NCBI GenBank assembly: GCA_031259795.1
Contig: JAIRLA010000023.1
Location: 1 to 29,679 of the forward strand
DNA length: 29,679 nucleotides
Direction of reading: 5' to 3'
Source: Azoarcus sp.
GTDB lineage: Bacteria; Pseudomonadota; Gammaproteobacteria; Burkholderiales; Rhodocyclaceae
Shown here: piece by piece, positions 21,701 to 29,580 of the stretch
Layout: each line of letters begins with the position of its first letter
Position numbering within the stretch: position 1 is the first letter of the stretch
Position numbers and translations under genes: made by a program
Notes under the pieces: model-generated
Told to the model about the DNA's origin: nothing
Database searches by the model: none
Seen by the model: the letters and a program-made list of their open reading frames with translations, nothing else

Positions 21701-24347
21701 CGCCTGTTCCGGTTTCGGCTTCGGGTTTCTTCGGCTCCTCCAGCGCCTGGATATCTTCCTGTCCCGCGGCCTCGTTTGCCGCTTCGCGGTGTTCTTCTCC
21801 GGCGGCGGGCAGTTCTTCGAGTTCAATGGAGTCGATGTTTTCGATGTTGAACATTTCCCCCGCCGGCATGATCCGCGTGCGGGTGAAATCCACTTCTTCG
21901 GGCGGGGTTTCCTGCGGAATGGCGGGAATTTCGAGCGAAGTTTCCTCCAGCCCGGATGTGGTTTCGGGTTCTGGCGCGGCCGCGGGAGGCGTGGCCGCGG
22001 GAAATTCCTGGATCGGTACGTCGCTGTCGCGCAAGCGCGCGGCTTGCGCCAGCAGGTTGGCGACATCGCGCTGGTATCCGCCCTTGTTCTCGATCTGCGC
22101 GACCCAGGCACAGAATTCCTGATGAGCGTCGCCGAGCAGTTGCAATAGCGCGGGCGTGACGGTCCATTCGAGTTGCAGCCAGCGATTGAGGGTCTGTTCC
22201 ATGCCCCACGCGGCTTCGCCCAGGCCAGCCAGGCCGACCATGCGGCCACTGCCCTTGAGGGTGTGGAAGCCGCGGCGGATGGTGGTGAGATAGTCGCGGT
22301 TGTCGGGCGCGTCGCCGAGCAGGCCAATGTGCTCGTTGACGGTTTCCAGCACCTCATGCGCTTCTTCAATGAAGATGCCCAGCAGTTCGGAGTCGAGTTC
22401 TTCCTGGGGTATTTGGGCCAGCTGTTGTGCCCGGGCGCTGACTGGCGGAGCGCTGACTGGCGGAGCGTCGGGCTTTTTCCTGGCGGCATCCGCCGCGGAA
22501 GGCTGCGGTTTGGGTTTGGGCTTGGCCCTGGCTTCGCCCCCGGCCTCGATCTCGAAGGAGGGGAAAGTCTCGACGCCATCCCGCGGCGCGCTCACGATAC
22601 GCACTATCGGCTCCGTAGGCGCCTGGACGGCGGGGATCTCCGGCAGTTCCGGCAGGTCGATCTCGACTTCGTGCGGCTCGGCGGGCGATTGTGGATGCAG
22701 GTAATTTTCGATGGACGTCCGGCTGTGTTGCAGCGACTGGACGAAAAAGCCGAGCGCCGAGAAGCGCTGGGCAAGCTCGGTGAGTTCGGCTTCGTTGACG
22801 GGCGATTCGCCGCCGGCCAGATGGGCAATGGTTTTACCCGCCTCCCGGATCAGGGAAATGGCCTCGGTTTCGCCCAGCATGGTGAGCGCGCCTTCGATCT
22901 GGTGCAGGGGCGCGGTCAGGCCCGCCAGCGGCGCGCGCTTGGAGTGGTCGCGGAAAAAGTCGTCGAGGGTCTGCTCGACGGTGGCGAGGCTGGAAAGAAT
23001 CTCGTGCGAGAGCTGCGCCAGCGCTTCCTTTTCTTGTTGCTTGCGCGCGGACTCCACCCCGGCGGCGCTGGGCGTGGCGCTGACATCTTCGCCGCGGGCG
23101 AGCGTTTCCAGGCGCGAGAGGGCATCGACGACCTGGGTCTGGAAGCCGGAGTCGGGCAGGCCGCGATCAAGGGCCGCTTCGACCAGCAGCAACGCGGCGG
23201 CGAATTCGAGGGCGATGGGTTCGGAATAGCGTTGCGGATTCGTGCTCAACCATATAGTGAAGCGGCACATGCCGCCAAGCAGCCTGTCGAGGACGGGCCG
23301 CCCCATGACGGAGGAGGATTTGGCGAATGCTTCAAGCCGGCCGGTGAATTCGGGCAATGCCGTGGCGCCTTGTTCGCCGAAGGTATTCCACTCATCCTTG
23401 ATGTTGTTCAGGCGGGCATGCAATTCCTGGAGCAGGGGGGCGAGCGGCAGGTCGCTGACGACCAGGTTCTTTTCCGGAATCAGGGCATCGAGCTGCCATG
23501 CCTTGTGCGCCGCCTGCTGGATCGGCGTGGCGGCGGGCCTGTTGGCGATGCAAAAGAGCAATTCGCGCAGCAGGCGCTCGGGCAGGACTTGCGGGCCATC
23601 GCCGGCGTGACGCAACTGGGCCTCGAGCCGGGACAGCAGATGTTTGATCGTGGGCAGTTCGGCGGACGGCGTGGCGGCGAGCGTGTCGATGAAGGCTTGC
23701 CCGGCCCACCACAAAGCGCGCATGCCGGGATTGTCTTCGCTGATTTCGAGTCCGGCCAGCGCGGCGCGCATGGCGTCCACGCCGGCGGTGTCGGCGCGGT
23801 GCAGCCAGTCGAGCAGGCCGCGCTGGAAGCGCAGGCGCATGACCCGGCGCTGGTGCAGGCGATCCGCGGCGTTGAATTCGGGGGCGCCTTCGTGGCGCGG
23901 AATGCGCACCGACAGGTCGGGGAAGAAGAGATCGGCGGGGGACGGAGGCGCTTCGCCGCGCGCGCTCACCAATTCCCGATAAAGCGGCAGCAAGCGCAGA
24001 GGTTGATCCGGCGCGCCATGCACCAGTTCATCGAGATAGTTGCCGATGCTGGCGAGCGCCCGGCAGGCGAGCCTGACGCTGGCTTCATCGGTCGGCGCTT
24101 CGCCGCGCGCGAGCGCGCCGAGGAATAAATCCAGCGCCGCGACAAAATTGGTCAGCCCGTCCAGTCCGATGATGGACAGCGCTCCGTATACCTGATGCAG
24201 ATGGGTTTGCGCGAACTGCGCCTTGGCGGGGCCGCCAGCCGAAACGTGTGCTTGCCTGATGCTGTCGACCGCGCGCGACAATGCCTGGTCGATTTCGCCC
24301 TTGACCCAGGACAGGGGCCCGAGATCAGGTTCGTTGGTTCGCGTCAT
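18735..24347 (-). CDS. chpA: ChpA, CheA-like hybrid histidine kinase/response regulator of type IV pili
   Basis: A 1870-residue cytoplasmic kinase of the Pil-Chp system that relays surface or chemical signals from PilJ to PilG and PilH. Several Hpt-type modules are visible, with His at 51 (HLHQVYGALSII), 482 (PLHQIEGAL), 695 (FHTLKGSGRM), 985 (AAHSCAGIS) and 1161 (LHTLKGSARM). Only 695 and 1161 have the full HTLKGS motif; the other three look degenerate. Acidic Pro-rich linkers separate them. The CheA-type dimerisation and ATPase core follows (N box HLLRNSLAHGIE near 1457, DDGAGL near 1500, GRGVGMDVVK), then a CheW-like domain (about 1580-1720) and a C-terminal receiver with Asp1800 in ILSDIEMPRMDGF. 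It lies 51 nt after pilJ. No pilK or chpB (CheR/CheB homologues) follows. Confidence 0.97.
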   Translation of the reverse strand: MTRTNEPDLGPLSWVKGEIDQALSRAVDSIRQAHVSAGGPAKAQFAQTHLHQVYGALSIIGLDGLTNFVAALDLFLGALARGEAPTDEASVRLACRALASIGNYLDELVHGAPDQPLRLLPLYRELVSARGEAPPSPADLFFPDLSVRIPRHEGAPEFNAADRLHQRRVMRLRFQRGLLDWLHRADTAGVDAMRAALAGLEISEDNPGMRALWWAGQAFIDTLAATPSAELPTIKHLLSRLEAQLRHAGDGPQVLPERLLRELLFCIANRPAATPIQQAAHKAWQLDALIPEKNLVVSDLPLAPLLQELHARLNNIKDEWNTFGEQGATALPEFTGRLEAFAKSSSVMGRPVLDRLLGGMCRFTIWLSTNPQRYSEPIALEFAAALLLVEAALDRGLPDSGFQTQVVDALSRLETLARGEDVSATPSAAGVESARKQQEKEALAQLSHEILSSLATVEQTLDDFFRDHSKRAPLAGLTAPLHQIEGALTMLGETEAISLIREAGKTIAHLAGGESPVNEAELTELAQRFSALGFFVQSLQHSRTSIENYLHPQSPAEPHEVEIDLPELPEIPAVQAPTEPIVRIVSAPRDGVETFPSFEIEAGGEARAKPKPKPQPSAADAARKKPDAPPVSAPPVSARAQQLAQIPQEELDSELLGIFIEEAHEVLETVNEHIGLLGDAPDNRDYLTTIRRGFHTLKGSGRMVGLAGLGEAAWGMEQTLNRWLQLEWTVTPALLQLLGDAHQEFCAWVAQIENKGGYQRDVANLLAQAARLRDSDVPIQEFPAATPPAAAPEPETTSGLEETSLEIPAIPQETPPEEVDFTRTRIMPAGEMFNIENIDSIELEELPAAGEEHREAANEAAGQEDIQALEEPKKPEAETGTGDESGLLTPAVPRFEPFKFEPFDFDPAKFAAIALPPSANESGAPAGESAASDSLFVGDVEISRALFELYVAETQMHIATLHQEFGHLEANPTLPPSEAALRAAHSCAGISGTARCTPLFHLGKALEHAQQRLHDQKQPPSVNEMALFKAAADALDAMLTEVISLKMPLETPELIEQLDRVGCAPGKPGTESVTEEAIVRAAAKVFPEARQIPQLPASAQPPSAQETAQPIAVADELDEQLLPIFLEEADELVNGLHTTLRAWHDDTGSPSHAALVKRQLHTLKGSARMAGAMTLGNQIHQLESRLESALNAGEDIPPLIEEIASALDITEQMIGALSGGPALASGATTPATPAGIPAAALPDVTAVATIAPSAASAPAAAAAESEVTASALRVRAELVDRFVNDASEIGVARTRIEGELRNLRRSMLDLTENVIRLRNQLREIELQADVQMQTRIAQAESKHAEFDPLEMDRYTRLQELTRMMAESVNDVTTVQQNLLKNLDSADFALHSQARITRELQQALMQVRMMPFDSLAVRLYRIVRQGAKELGKRANLDIRGGGIEIDRGVLDHIVAPLEHLLRNSLAHGIERPEARRAKGKPEIGQITLTIRQEGNEIVIELADDGAGLNFDRIIERARERGLLAPDETADARRLTNLIFVPGFSTAEVVSAVSGRGVGMDVVKAETAAVGGRIDISTTPGAGTLFSIYLPLTLAVTQALLVRSGAHLYAIPSSMISQVMELKTDAIERLRADGGTEWLGRHYAYRYLPNLLGDRHAQPEIGRYSWVLLLHSGSQTLALHVDALRGHQEIIVKNAGPQLTHIPGMSGATVLGNGEIVLIINPVAMVSRELIYGERADAFAPPPEKETVAHEPTVLVVDDSLTVRKITSRMLEREGYRVITAKDGVDAIESLIDNVPDVILSDIEMPRMDGFDFVRNIRANARLKSVPVIMITSRLADKHREYAMEIGANHYLGKPYQEEELLGLIAGYTHRS

Positions 24348-24398
24348 GGATGTGTTCCCATGCTGTTAGCGTATCCGGATAAAAAAGTGAATATCGGG

Positions 24399-26312
24399 TC
24401 AAACCTTGAAACCGGAGACCGAGCCTTTGAGTTCGATCGCGAGATCGGCAAGCTGCCCCACCGATTCCGCCGTTTGTTTGGTTCCGAGGGTCGTCTGTTC
24501 GGTGATGGCGAGGATGTCTTTCATCGTTTCGGCAACCCTGGTGGCTTCGGCAACGTGGTTTTGCGTATCGGTGGAGATTTGTTCGATCAGATGGGCGGCA
24601 TCCATGGAGACCTGGCCCATTTCAGCCAGCGCTTGACCGGCGGCGTCCGACAGGCGCGCGCCCTCGACCACGTCGCGGGTGGCGTTTTCCATGGCGCCGA
24701 CGGCATCCTGGGTATCGGTCTGGATGGTCTTCACGATCGCCGCGATCTGCTTGGTCGCTTCGGCGGAACGTTCCGCCAGCCGCTGCACTTCTTCCGCGAC
24801 CACGGTGAAGCCGCGCCCGGCTTCGCCTGCGGAAGCCGCCTGGATGGCGGCGTTCAGGGCCAGCACGTTGGTTTGTTCGGTAATGTCGGAGATCAGTTCC
24901 ACGATTTCGCCGATCTCCTGCGAGGATTCGCCCAGGCGCTTGATACGCTTCGAGGTTTCCTGGATTTTCTCGCGGATCGCGTTCATGCCGCGGATGGTGT
25001 TTTCCACCGCGTCGGCCCCTTTGCGCGCCGATTCCAGCGAGCGGCGGGCAACCTGCGCGGTGTGCAGCGCCCGGTCGGACGATTCGGTCATCTGCTGCGC
25101 CACGGCCTGCACGGTGGAGCCCGCTTCCTTGATCTGGAGCGACTGGCGTTCGGTGGCGTCGAGCAGTTCGGCGGAGGTGTGCTGGGCGGTCTGGGTGGCG
25201 GTGGTCACGCGCCCGGCGGCGTCGTTGATCCGGCTCACCAGCATCGCCAGTTCTTCGATGGTGTAGTTCACCGAGTCGGCGATCGCGCCGGTGATGTCTT
25301 CCGACACCGTGGTGCGGATGGTGAGGTCGCCGTCGGCGAGGTCGCCCATTTCGTTCATCAGGCGCAGGATCGCGGCCTGTGTGCGGTCGCGTTCATCCTC
25401 GGAACTCTGACGCTGCCGGTCGATGCTGGCCTGGCGGGTGGCGACGTCGCTGCTGTAGACCTTGGCCAGGATGATCAGCATGATCAGCGCGCCGAGCGCA
25501 CAGACAATGGTCGCCACCGAAAGGCCATCGGTGATGTGCGCGGTCTGGGTGAAAGCCTTGCCCAATGTCCCCGCATTCTCGAAAACGGTTTTCGACTCTT
25601 CGGAAAGCCGGTCGCCCGCGCGTTTGGCTTCGAGCAGCAGATCCAGGTCGCCGGCGAGATTGTTCATCGCCGCCCGGAGGTTTTGCAGGTTGCCGCCGGG
25701 CGACTTGAGCGCGACGAGCAACTCGGCCAACTGCACCATGGAAGAGCTTTCGCGGTTTACCCCGGACTGGCTGGCAAACGAGACGAGCGCGGCCTCGCGT
25801 TCGATGAGCGTCTGGACGTATTCTTTCATTTGATCCCAGCTCGCGGCGACGGCGTGGAGCTTGCTCTGCTCATCGGCGCTCAATGGAATCGACAACAATT
25901 GATTGAAATCGCCGCCGCGCCCGAGGGAAGCCAGCAAGGCGTTGAATCTGTCCTGCCCAGTCCGGAGTTCATCGAATGCGTCCGCCTGTCCCTGCAAAGC
26001 CAATTGTCCCGCCTTGGCGATTTGTTGCGATAGTCCCTGCAATTCGCCGGTCAGCGCGACCTGCTGCGCGACATTGCTGATTCGCAGGTTCTGATAAAAC
26101 ATCAGGGCCGCGGTCACTATGGCGAATATTACGAATGCGAATGCCAATGGGCGCACGCGTCCGGCGCCCGACGATTGCTGTTCACCAGATGCCGCCGCGA
26201 TTCGTTCCGCGGTCAGCGATCTCACATGCGGATCCGCACTTTCCAGAATAGTAGTATCCGAGGGCGGCTCTTGTTCAGCCGAAGTATTATTTGAAAAGAG
26301 CTTGAATGCCAT
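24399..26312 (-). CDS. pilJ: PilJ, methyl-accepting chemoreceptor for twitching motility
   Basis: A 637-residue transmembrane receptor. A hydrophilic N-terminal tail of about 50 residues precedes TM1 (about 55-73, [19 protein letters not shown]). A PilJ-type periplasmic helical domain follows, then TM2 (about 257-283, [19 protein letters not shown]), a HAMP-like linker and a long coiled-coil signalling domain whose tip (about 470-515) holds [20 protein letters not shown] and [18 protein letters not shown]. The tip contacts the PilI adaptor and ChpA. The ATG has GGAG and AGG upstream. Glutamates and glutamines suitable for methylation are present, although no CheR/CheB homologue is encoded here. 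Confidence 0.96.
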   Translation of the reverse strand: MAFKLFSNNTSAEQEPPSDTTILESADPHVRSLTAERIAAASGEQQSSGAGRVRPLAFAFVIFAIVTAALMFYQNLRISNVAQQVALTGELQGLSQQIAKAGQLALQGQADAFDELRTGQDRFNALLASLGRGGDFNQLLSIPLSADEQSKLHAVAASWDQMKEYVQTLIEREAALVSFASQSGVNRESSSMVQLAELLVALKSPGGNLQNLRAAMNNLAGDLDLLLEAKRAGDRLSEESKTVFENAGTLGKAFTQTAHITDGLSVATIVCALGALIMLIILAKVYSSDVATRQASIDRQRQSSEDERDRTQAAILRLMNEMGDLADGDLTIRTTVSEDITGAIADSVNYTIEELAMLVSRINDAAGRVTTATQTAQHTSAELLDATERQSLQIKEAGSTVQAVAQQMTESSDRALHTAQVARRSLESARKGADAVENTIRGMNAIREKIQETSKRIKRLGESSQEIGEIVELISDITEQTNVLALNAAIQAASAGEAGRGFTVVAEEVQRLAERSAEATKQIAAIVKTIQTDTQDAVGAMENATRDVVEGARLSDAAGQALAEMGQVSMDAAHLIEQISTDTQNHVAEATRVAETMKDILAITEQTTLGTKQTAESVGQLADLAIELKGSVSGFKV

Positions 26313-26400
26313 TTACCTTGCTCCGCCACAGTTGTAATTCACTGGTCAAGATGAGAGATTGAAGATGATCCGATTCTTTGGGAAGGAATGACGCCACGAA

Positions 26401-26916
26401 TCAACTCACGCCAGCGTCGAGAAAGATGTTGTTTATCAGAAGCTGTGATACATCCAGCCGCAACCAGAGATGGTTGTTCGCATCCCGCAGGCGCCGACTT
26501 ACCCATGGACGCGGGTCGTCCGCCTCGCTGTCAACATCGAAATCCTCTTCATTGCGCAAACCGAGTACGCGCGATACCAGAACGGCGCAATTCACGCCCT
26601 GACGCGCGCCGACCAGCAGCAAGCGGCTCTGGCCCGACAGCGATGACACGGGCAGGCCGCCATGGAAGCGCGACAGGTCGACCACGCTGTACAGGACGCC
26701 GCGCACATTGATCAGCCCGCGAAACCACTCGTGCGTGAGCGGTACCGGGGCCAGCAGGGACGGCATGATGATTTCGCCCGCTTCGGGCAAGTCCAGCAGC
26801 CAATTTTCTTCGCCCGCCTGGACGCCGAGCAGTCCCCGGTGTTCGGCGGCGTGGGCTTCGGCCAGGCGGTGGGCGAGATTTTCCTGAAACTCGCGCAGGC
26901 TGATCCGTTTGGACAT
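26401..26916 (-). CDS. pilI: PilI, CheW-like adaptor protein
   Basis: A 171-residue CheW-domain protein that joins PilJ to ChpA at the membrane. An N-terminal helix (LREFQENLAHRLAEAHAAE) is followed by the CheW beta-barrel with WFRGLINVRGVLYSVVDLSRF, which is the signature segment. The start at 26916 lies only 6 nt after the pilH stop, indicating co-translation. The 88-nt gap to pilJ contains no obvious terminator. Confidence 0.94.
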   Translation of the reverse strand: MSKRISLREFQENLAHRLAEAHAAEHRGLLGVQAGEENWLLDLPEAGEIIMPSLLAPVPLTHEWFRGLINVRGVLYSVVDLSRFHGGLPVSSLSGQSRLLLVGARQGVNCAVLVSRVLGLRNEEDFDVDSEADDPRPWVSRRLRDANNHLWLRLDVSQLLINNIFLDAGVS

Positions 26917-26922
26917 GATCGC

Positions 26923-27288
26923 TCAACCAATGCTCTTGATGCGCGCGAGCAGGGCGGTATGATCGACGGGCTTGACGATGTAATCGTATGCGCCCTGGCG
27001 CATACCCCAAATCCTGTCGGTTTCGAGCCCCTTGCTGGTACACATGATGATCGGAATATCACGAGTGGTTTCCCAGCGCGATATCGTGCGCGTGGCCTGA
27101 TAGCCGTTCATGCCGGGCATGACGACATCCATGAGAATCAGGTCGGGCAATTCACTGCGGCTTCTGGCGATCGCGTCCTCGCCGTTTTCGGCGGTGACGA
27201 CCTGATAACCACTGCGTATCAGGACTTCGCTCAACGCCAGCCGCTCGGTGGGCGAGTCATCGACTACGAGTATTTTTTTGATTGACAT
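26923..27288 (-). CDS. pilH: PilH, single-domain response regulator
   Basis: A 121-residue CheY-like receiver with acidic pocket Asp10/Asp11, phospho-acceptor Asp54 in LILMDVVMPGMNGY and conserved Lys106 in DYIVKPVD. PilH acts in pilus retraction control and as a phosphate sink in the Chp pathway. The start at 27288 gives MSIKKILVVDDS; an upstream in-frame ATG at 27312 would add eight residues unlike the family. It follows pilG by 41 nt. Confidence 0.95.
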   Translation of the reverse strand: MSIKKILVVDDSPTERLALSEVLIRSGYQVVTAENGEDAIARSRSELPDLILMDVVMPGMNGYQATRTISRWETTRDIPIIMCTSKGLETDRIWGMRQGAYDYIVKPVDHTALLARIKSIG

Positions 27289-27329
27289 CGTCGGTAGATC
27301 CCTCTGGGGCATTGTGAATGAATTGATTT

Positions 27330-27716
27330 TCAGCGTGCGCGATTGCTGCTGTGTTCGGAAACCGCTTTGATCAGGCTGTCTTTCGTGAAAGGCTTGGTGA
27401 GATACTCGTCGGAACCCACCATGCGTCCGCGGGCGCGGTCGAAAAGCCCGTCCTTGGAAGACAGCATGATTACCGGCGTCGTCGCCAATCTGGGATTCTT
27501 TTTAATGAGGGCACAGGTCTGGTATCCATCCAGGCGAGGCATCATGATGTCGACGAAGATGACGTCCGGATTATGGTCGGTAATTTTGGACAATGCGTCG
27601 AAGCCATCTTCGGCCAATAAAACGTGACATCCCGCCTGGCTGAGAAAAATCTCGGCGCTACGGCGGATGGTATTACTGTCGTCGATGACCATCACTTTGA
27701 GTCCGCTCAGATCCAT
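27330..27716 (-). CDS. pilG: PilG, single-domain response regulator
   Basis: A 128-residue CheY-like receiver: Asp12/Asp13, phospho-acceptor Asp56 in IFVDIMMPRLDGY and Lys in EYLTKPF. PilG promotes type IV pilus extension, in part through cAMP in Pseudomonas. It is the first gene of the pilGHIJ-chpA operon. The ATG at 27716 has GAGGG 8 nt upstream. The 154-bp gap to divergent thiE should hold both promoters; a possible minus-strand -35/-10 pair (TTGCGG, 18 nt, TAACAA) lies in it but is not strong. Confidence 0.95.
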   Translation of the reverse strand: MDLSGLKVMVIDDSNTIRRSAEIFLSQAGCHVLLAEDGFDALSKITDHNPDVIFVDIMMPRLDGYQTCALIKKNPRLATTPVIMLSSKDGLFDRARGRMVGSDEYLTKPFTKDSLIKAVSEHSSNRAR

Positions 27717-27870
27717 GCACTGTGCCCTCGGAGGCGCGACGCCCGAAGCGCCGCGATCAGATGGAGATTGTTACGATCGGCGGCAAGCATACCGCAAAAG
27801 CGGCGCTTCGATATAGGGACAAGTCCTCGGTACCGGCTGGCGTGGAATTGGAAAAAGTGGGAAAAGACAG

Positions 27871-28551
27871 ATGAGCGAACCTCGCCCGGCGCGATGGAAG
27901 GGTTTGTACGCGGTAACTCCGGACGAACCGGACACGGCGCGCCTGCTGGACAGGGCCGCCCGGGTACTGGATGGCCGTCCGGCGCTCCTGCAATACCGCA
28001 ACAAACTCGCGCCCCCGGCGCTGCGCCGCGAACAGGCGGGCCGCCTGCTCGCGGCATGCCGCGCCGCCGGGGTGCCGCTGATCATCAACGACACAGTGGA
28101 ACTCGCGCTCGAACTCGACGCCGACGGCGTCCACCTTGGCGGCGACGACGGCGATCCGGCGGCGGCGAGAAAAGCGCTCGACGCGCGGGGGCCGGGCCGC
28201 ATCCTTGGCGTGTCGTGCTATGGCGAATGGCCCCGGGCCGTGGCGGGCGCGGCGGCGGGGGCCGATTACGTCGCCTTCGGCGCGATGTTCGCCTCGCCCA
28301 CCAAACCGGCGGCGGCGCGCGCCTCTCCCGGACTGCTCGGGCGGGCGCGGCGCGAACTGGGCGTGGCGGTGGCGGCGATCGGAGGCATCACCCTCGCCAG
28401 GGCGGGCGAAATCATCACTGCGGGCGCCGATCTCGTGGCGGTGATCTCCGATGTCTTCGACGCCCCCGATCCAGGCGCGCGGGCGGCGGCGTACCGGGCG
28501 CTGTGGCGCGGCCAGAAACCCGTTCCCGATTCCCGGCCTTTCTCTTTCTGA
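27871..28551 (+). CDS. thiE: Thiamine-phosphate synthase
   Basis: A 226-residue TIM-barrel enzyme that joins HMP-pyrophosphate and the thiazole phosphate to make thiamine phosphate. Family motifs in order: GLYAVTPDE, LLQYRNK, LIINDTVELALELDADGVHL, GVSCY, DYVAFGAMFASPTK, AIGGIT and ADLVAVISDVF. The usual QYRDK is QYRNK here. The ATG at 27871 has GGGAAAAG about 5 nt upstream. No other thiamine gene is adjacent. The last 20 residues (GQKPVPDSRPFSF) extend past the normal end of the barrel. Confidence 0.95.
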   Translation: MSEPRPARWKGLYAVTPDEPDTARLLDRAARVLDGRPALLQYRNKLAPPALRREQAGRLLAACRAAGVPLIINDTVELALELDADGVHLGGDDGDPAAARKALDARGPGRILGVSCYGEWPRAVAGAAAGADYVAFGAMFASPTKPAAARASPGLLGRARRELGVAVAAIGGITLARAGEIITAGADLVAVISDVFDAPDPGARAAAYRALWRGQKPVPDSRPFSF

Positions 28552-28552
28552 A

Positions 28553-28608
28553 AACCTGTTCATGATCTCCGGGAATGGCGGGGGAATACCGGAGACAATG
28601 AACAGGTT
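28553..28608. repeat. Long hairpin immediately after thiE
   Basis: Arms 28553-28572 and 28589-28608 (AACCTGTTCATGATCTCCGG and its near-inverse) match at 18 of 20 positions, with a 16-nt loop. The left arm starts 2 nt after the thiE stop. There is no T-run, so it may be an mRNA-stabilising structure or a small mobile palindrome rather than a classic terminator. Confidence 0.6.
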
Positions 28609-28751
28609 CTGCAACTACGCCGAGGTCGCCGCCGGGCCGGATGTCCCCGGCGCGCAGGCCGTCCATGCGTCCCTGCGCGAGCGCTTTCCGCACACGAAGC
28701 GCCGCGCCGAACCCGCGGACATCGGCTGAAGACTTCCGGGGGCCGTTCGCC

Positions 28752-29020
28752 GACTTTTTTACTTCGACCCGTCTGCTTTTTTGCTCCGTCCGCCCGCTTT
28801 TTTGCTCCGGCCGCCTGCCCGGGAAGCGAAGCGGTCTGGAAAAAAGCCGGGATGGTCTGGGCGGAAAAGCCGGCGGGCGGAGCGGAAAAGCAGGATGCCG
28901 GGGGTTTGGAGCAGACGGGCGGGGTAAAGAGACAGGTGATCGGAGTAAAGAAGCAAGACGCCGAGGATTGGAAGCAGGCGGTCGGGGCGGGAAAGTAGAA
29001 AGGTTGGCGCGGAAAAGCGG
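28752..29020. repeat. Repeat array built on a 21-bp unit, with opposed halves
   Basis: GCTTTTTTGCTCCGTCCGCCC (28775-28795) is followed directly by a near-identical 21-bp copy (28796-28816) and preceded by a diverged 22-bp one (from 28753). Further on, the same kind of unit appears in inverse orientation (GGGCGGAGCGGAAAAGC, 28875-28891), and two 37-bp blocks (28888-28924 and 28951-28987) match at 29 of 37 positions with a 63-bp, i.e. 3x21, offset. The array keeps frame in several registers, as expected for multiples of three. Confidence 0.65.
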
Positions 29021-29092
29021 GCGGGCGGGGATCGGCGCCTGGCGGGCGGCAAGGCTGTCTTTTATTTACGGAAATCGGAGAAAGGCGTTTTC

Positions 29093-29191
29093 ATGCGCAA
29101 GTTCATTTCATCCGCCGCGCGCGCTTTTGCCGCGGCTTTCGTTACTCCGGCGGCGGCCTTGCAATGCAATGGCGCAGCCGCCGAGGAAAAT
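29093..29191 (+). pseudogene. 5' remnant of a secreted-protein gene broken by repeats
   Basis: An ATG with AAAGGCG about 6 nt upstream begins MRKFISSAARAFAAAFVTPA, a good Sec signal peptide, then LQCNGAAAEEN. From 29192 the frame continues into the dispersed repeat family (the translated pattern SLRMERTGLPRRFAPRNDE is characteristic of translated REP-like DNA), so the mature protein is missing. The identity of the original gene cannot be known. Confidence 0.5.
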
Positions 29192-29257
29192 AGCGTCGCT
29201 TCGCTCCGGATGGAACGAACTGGATTGCCACGTCGATTCGCTCCTCGCAATGACGAG
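29192..29257. repeat. REP-like repeat, second copy
   Basis: 29213-29257 matches 11591-11635 at 41 of 45 positions. The preceding 25 bp (29192-29216, AGCGTCGCTTCGCTCC core) recur at 29493-29517 with one mismatch. Confidence 0.75.
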
Positions 29258-29299
29258 GCGGGGGAGGCTTTTGCAATGGCGCATTCTTCCGATGGACTT

Positions 29300-29580
29300 C
29301 CCTCCCCCGCTTGCGGGGGAGGGTGGCCGGCGTCGCCGCGGGCACCGGGCAGTTTTTTTCCCCTCCCCCGCTTGCGGGGGAGGGTGCCCGAAGGGCGGGA
29401 GAGGGTTTCCAACCATCCGGCGCGCAGCGTCGCTGGATAAAAGGGGGAGGGAGGAAGGGAAACGCCTGTCTGTGCCCCACCACAAAAAAATCAGCGTCGC
29501 TTCGCTCCGCATGGAACAGCGCCCTCTCCCGGCCCTGACGGGCCACCCTCCCCCGCCAAGCATAGGTATCTACACAACCC
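29300..29580. repeat. Mosaic of GC-rich palindromic repeats
   Basis: A 26-bp self-complementary sequence (CCCTCCCCCGC-TTGC-GGGGGAGGG plus TG) occurs identically at 29300-29325 and 29361-29386. The second copy continues as CCCGAAGGGCGGGAGAGGGT, and an imperfect inverse of that continuation lies at about 29520-29556, so the segment can also fold on a larger scale. It ends with AGCATAGGTATCTAC (29560-29574), which recurs with one change at 11667-11681. No coding sequence is supported in the rest of the window (29581-29679), which is AT-richer and holds a short ATGGGG/CCCCAT inverted repeat (29649-29672). Confidence 0.7.

Larger units (their letters stand above)
28552..29092. other. Gene-poor stretch after thiE
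   Basis: 541 bp with no recognisable protein. It contains the long hairpin and the 21-bp-based repeat array listed separately. A 43-codon frame (28598-28729) begins inside the hairpin and has no ribosome site or recognisable features. Confidence 0.6.

Noticed and set aside
24195..26033. A 612-codon plus-strand open frame opposite pilJ
   Set aside because: Antisense of a well-supported chemoreceptor gene; no recognisable domain or ribosome site.
28598..28729. A 43-codon frame starting inside the hairpin
   Set aside because: No ribosome site, start buried in the stem, no recognisable features.
28752..29020. The 21-bp array as a CRISPR array
   Set aside because: Units are adjacent and degenerate rather than identical repeats with unique spacers; no cas gene nearby.
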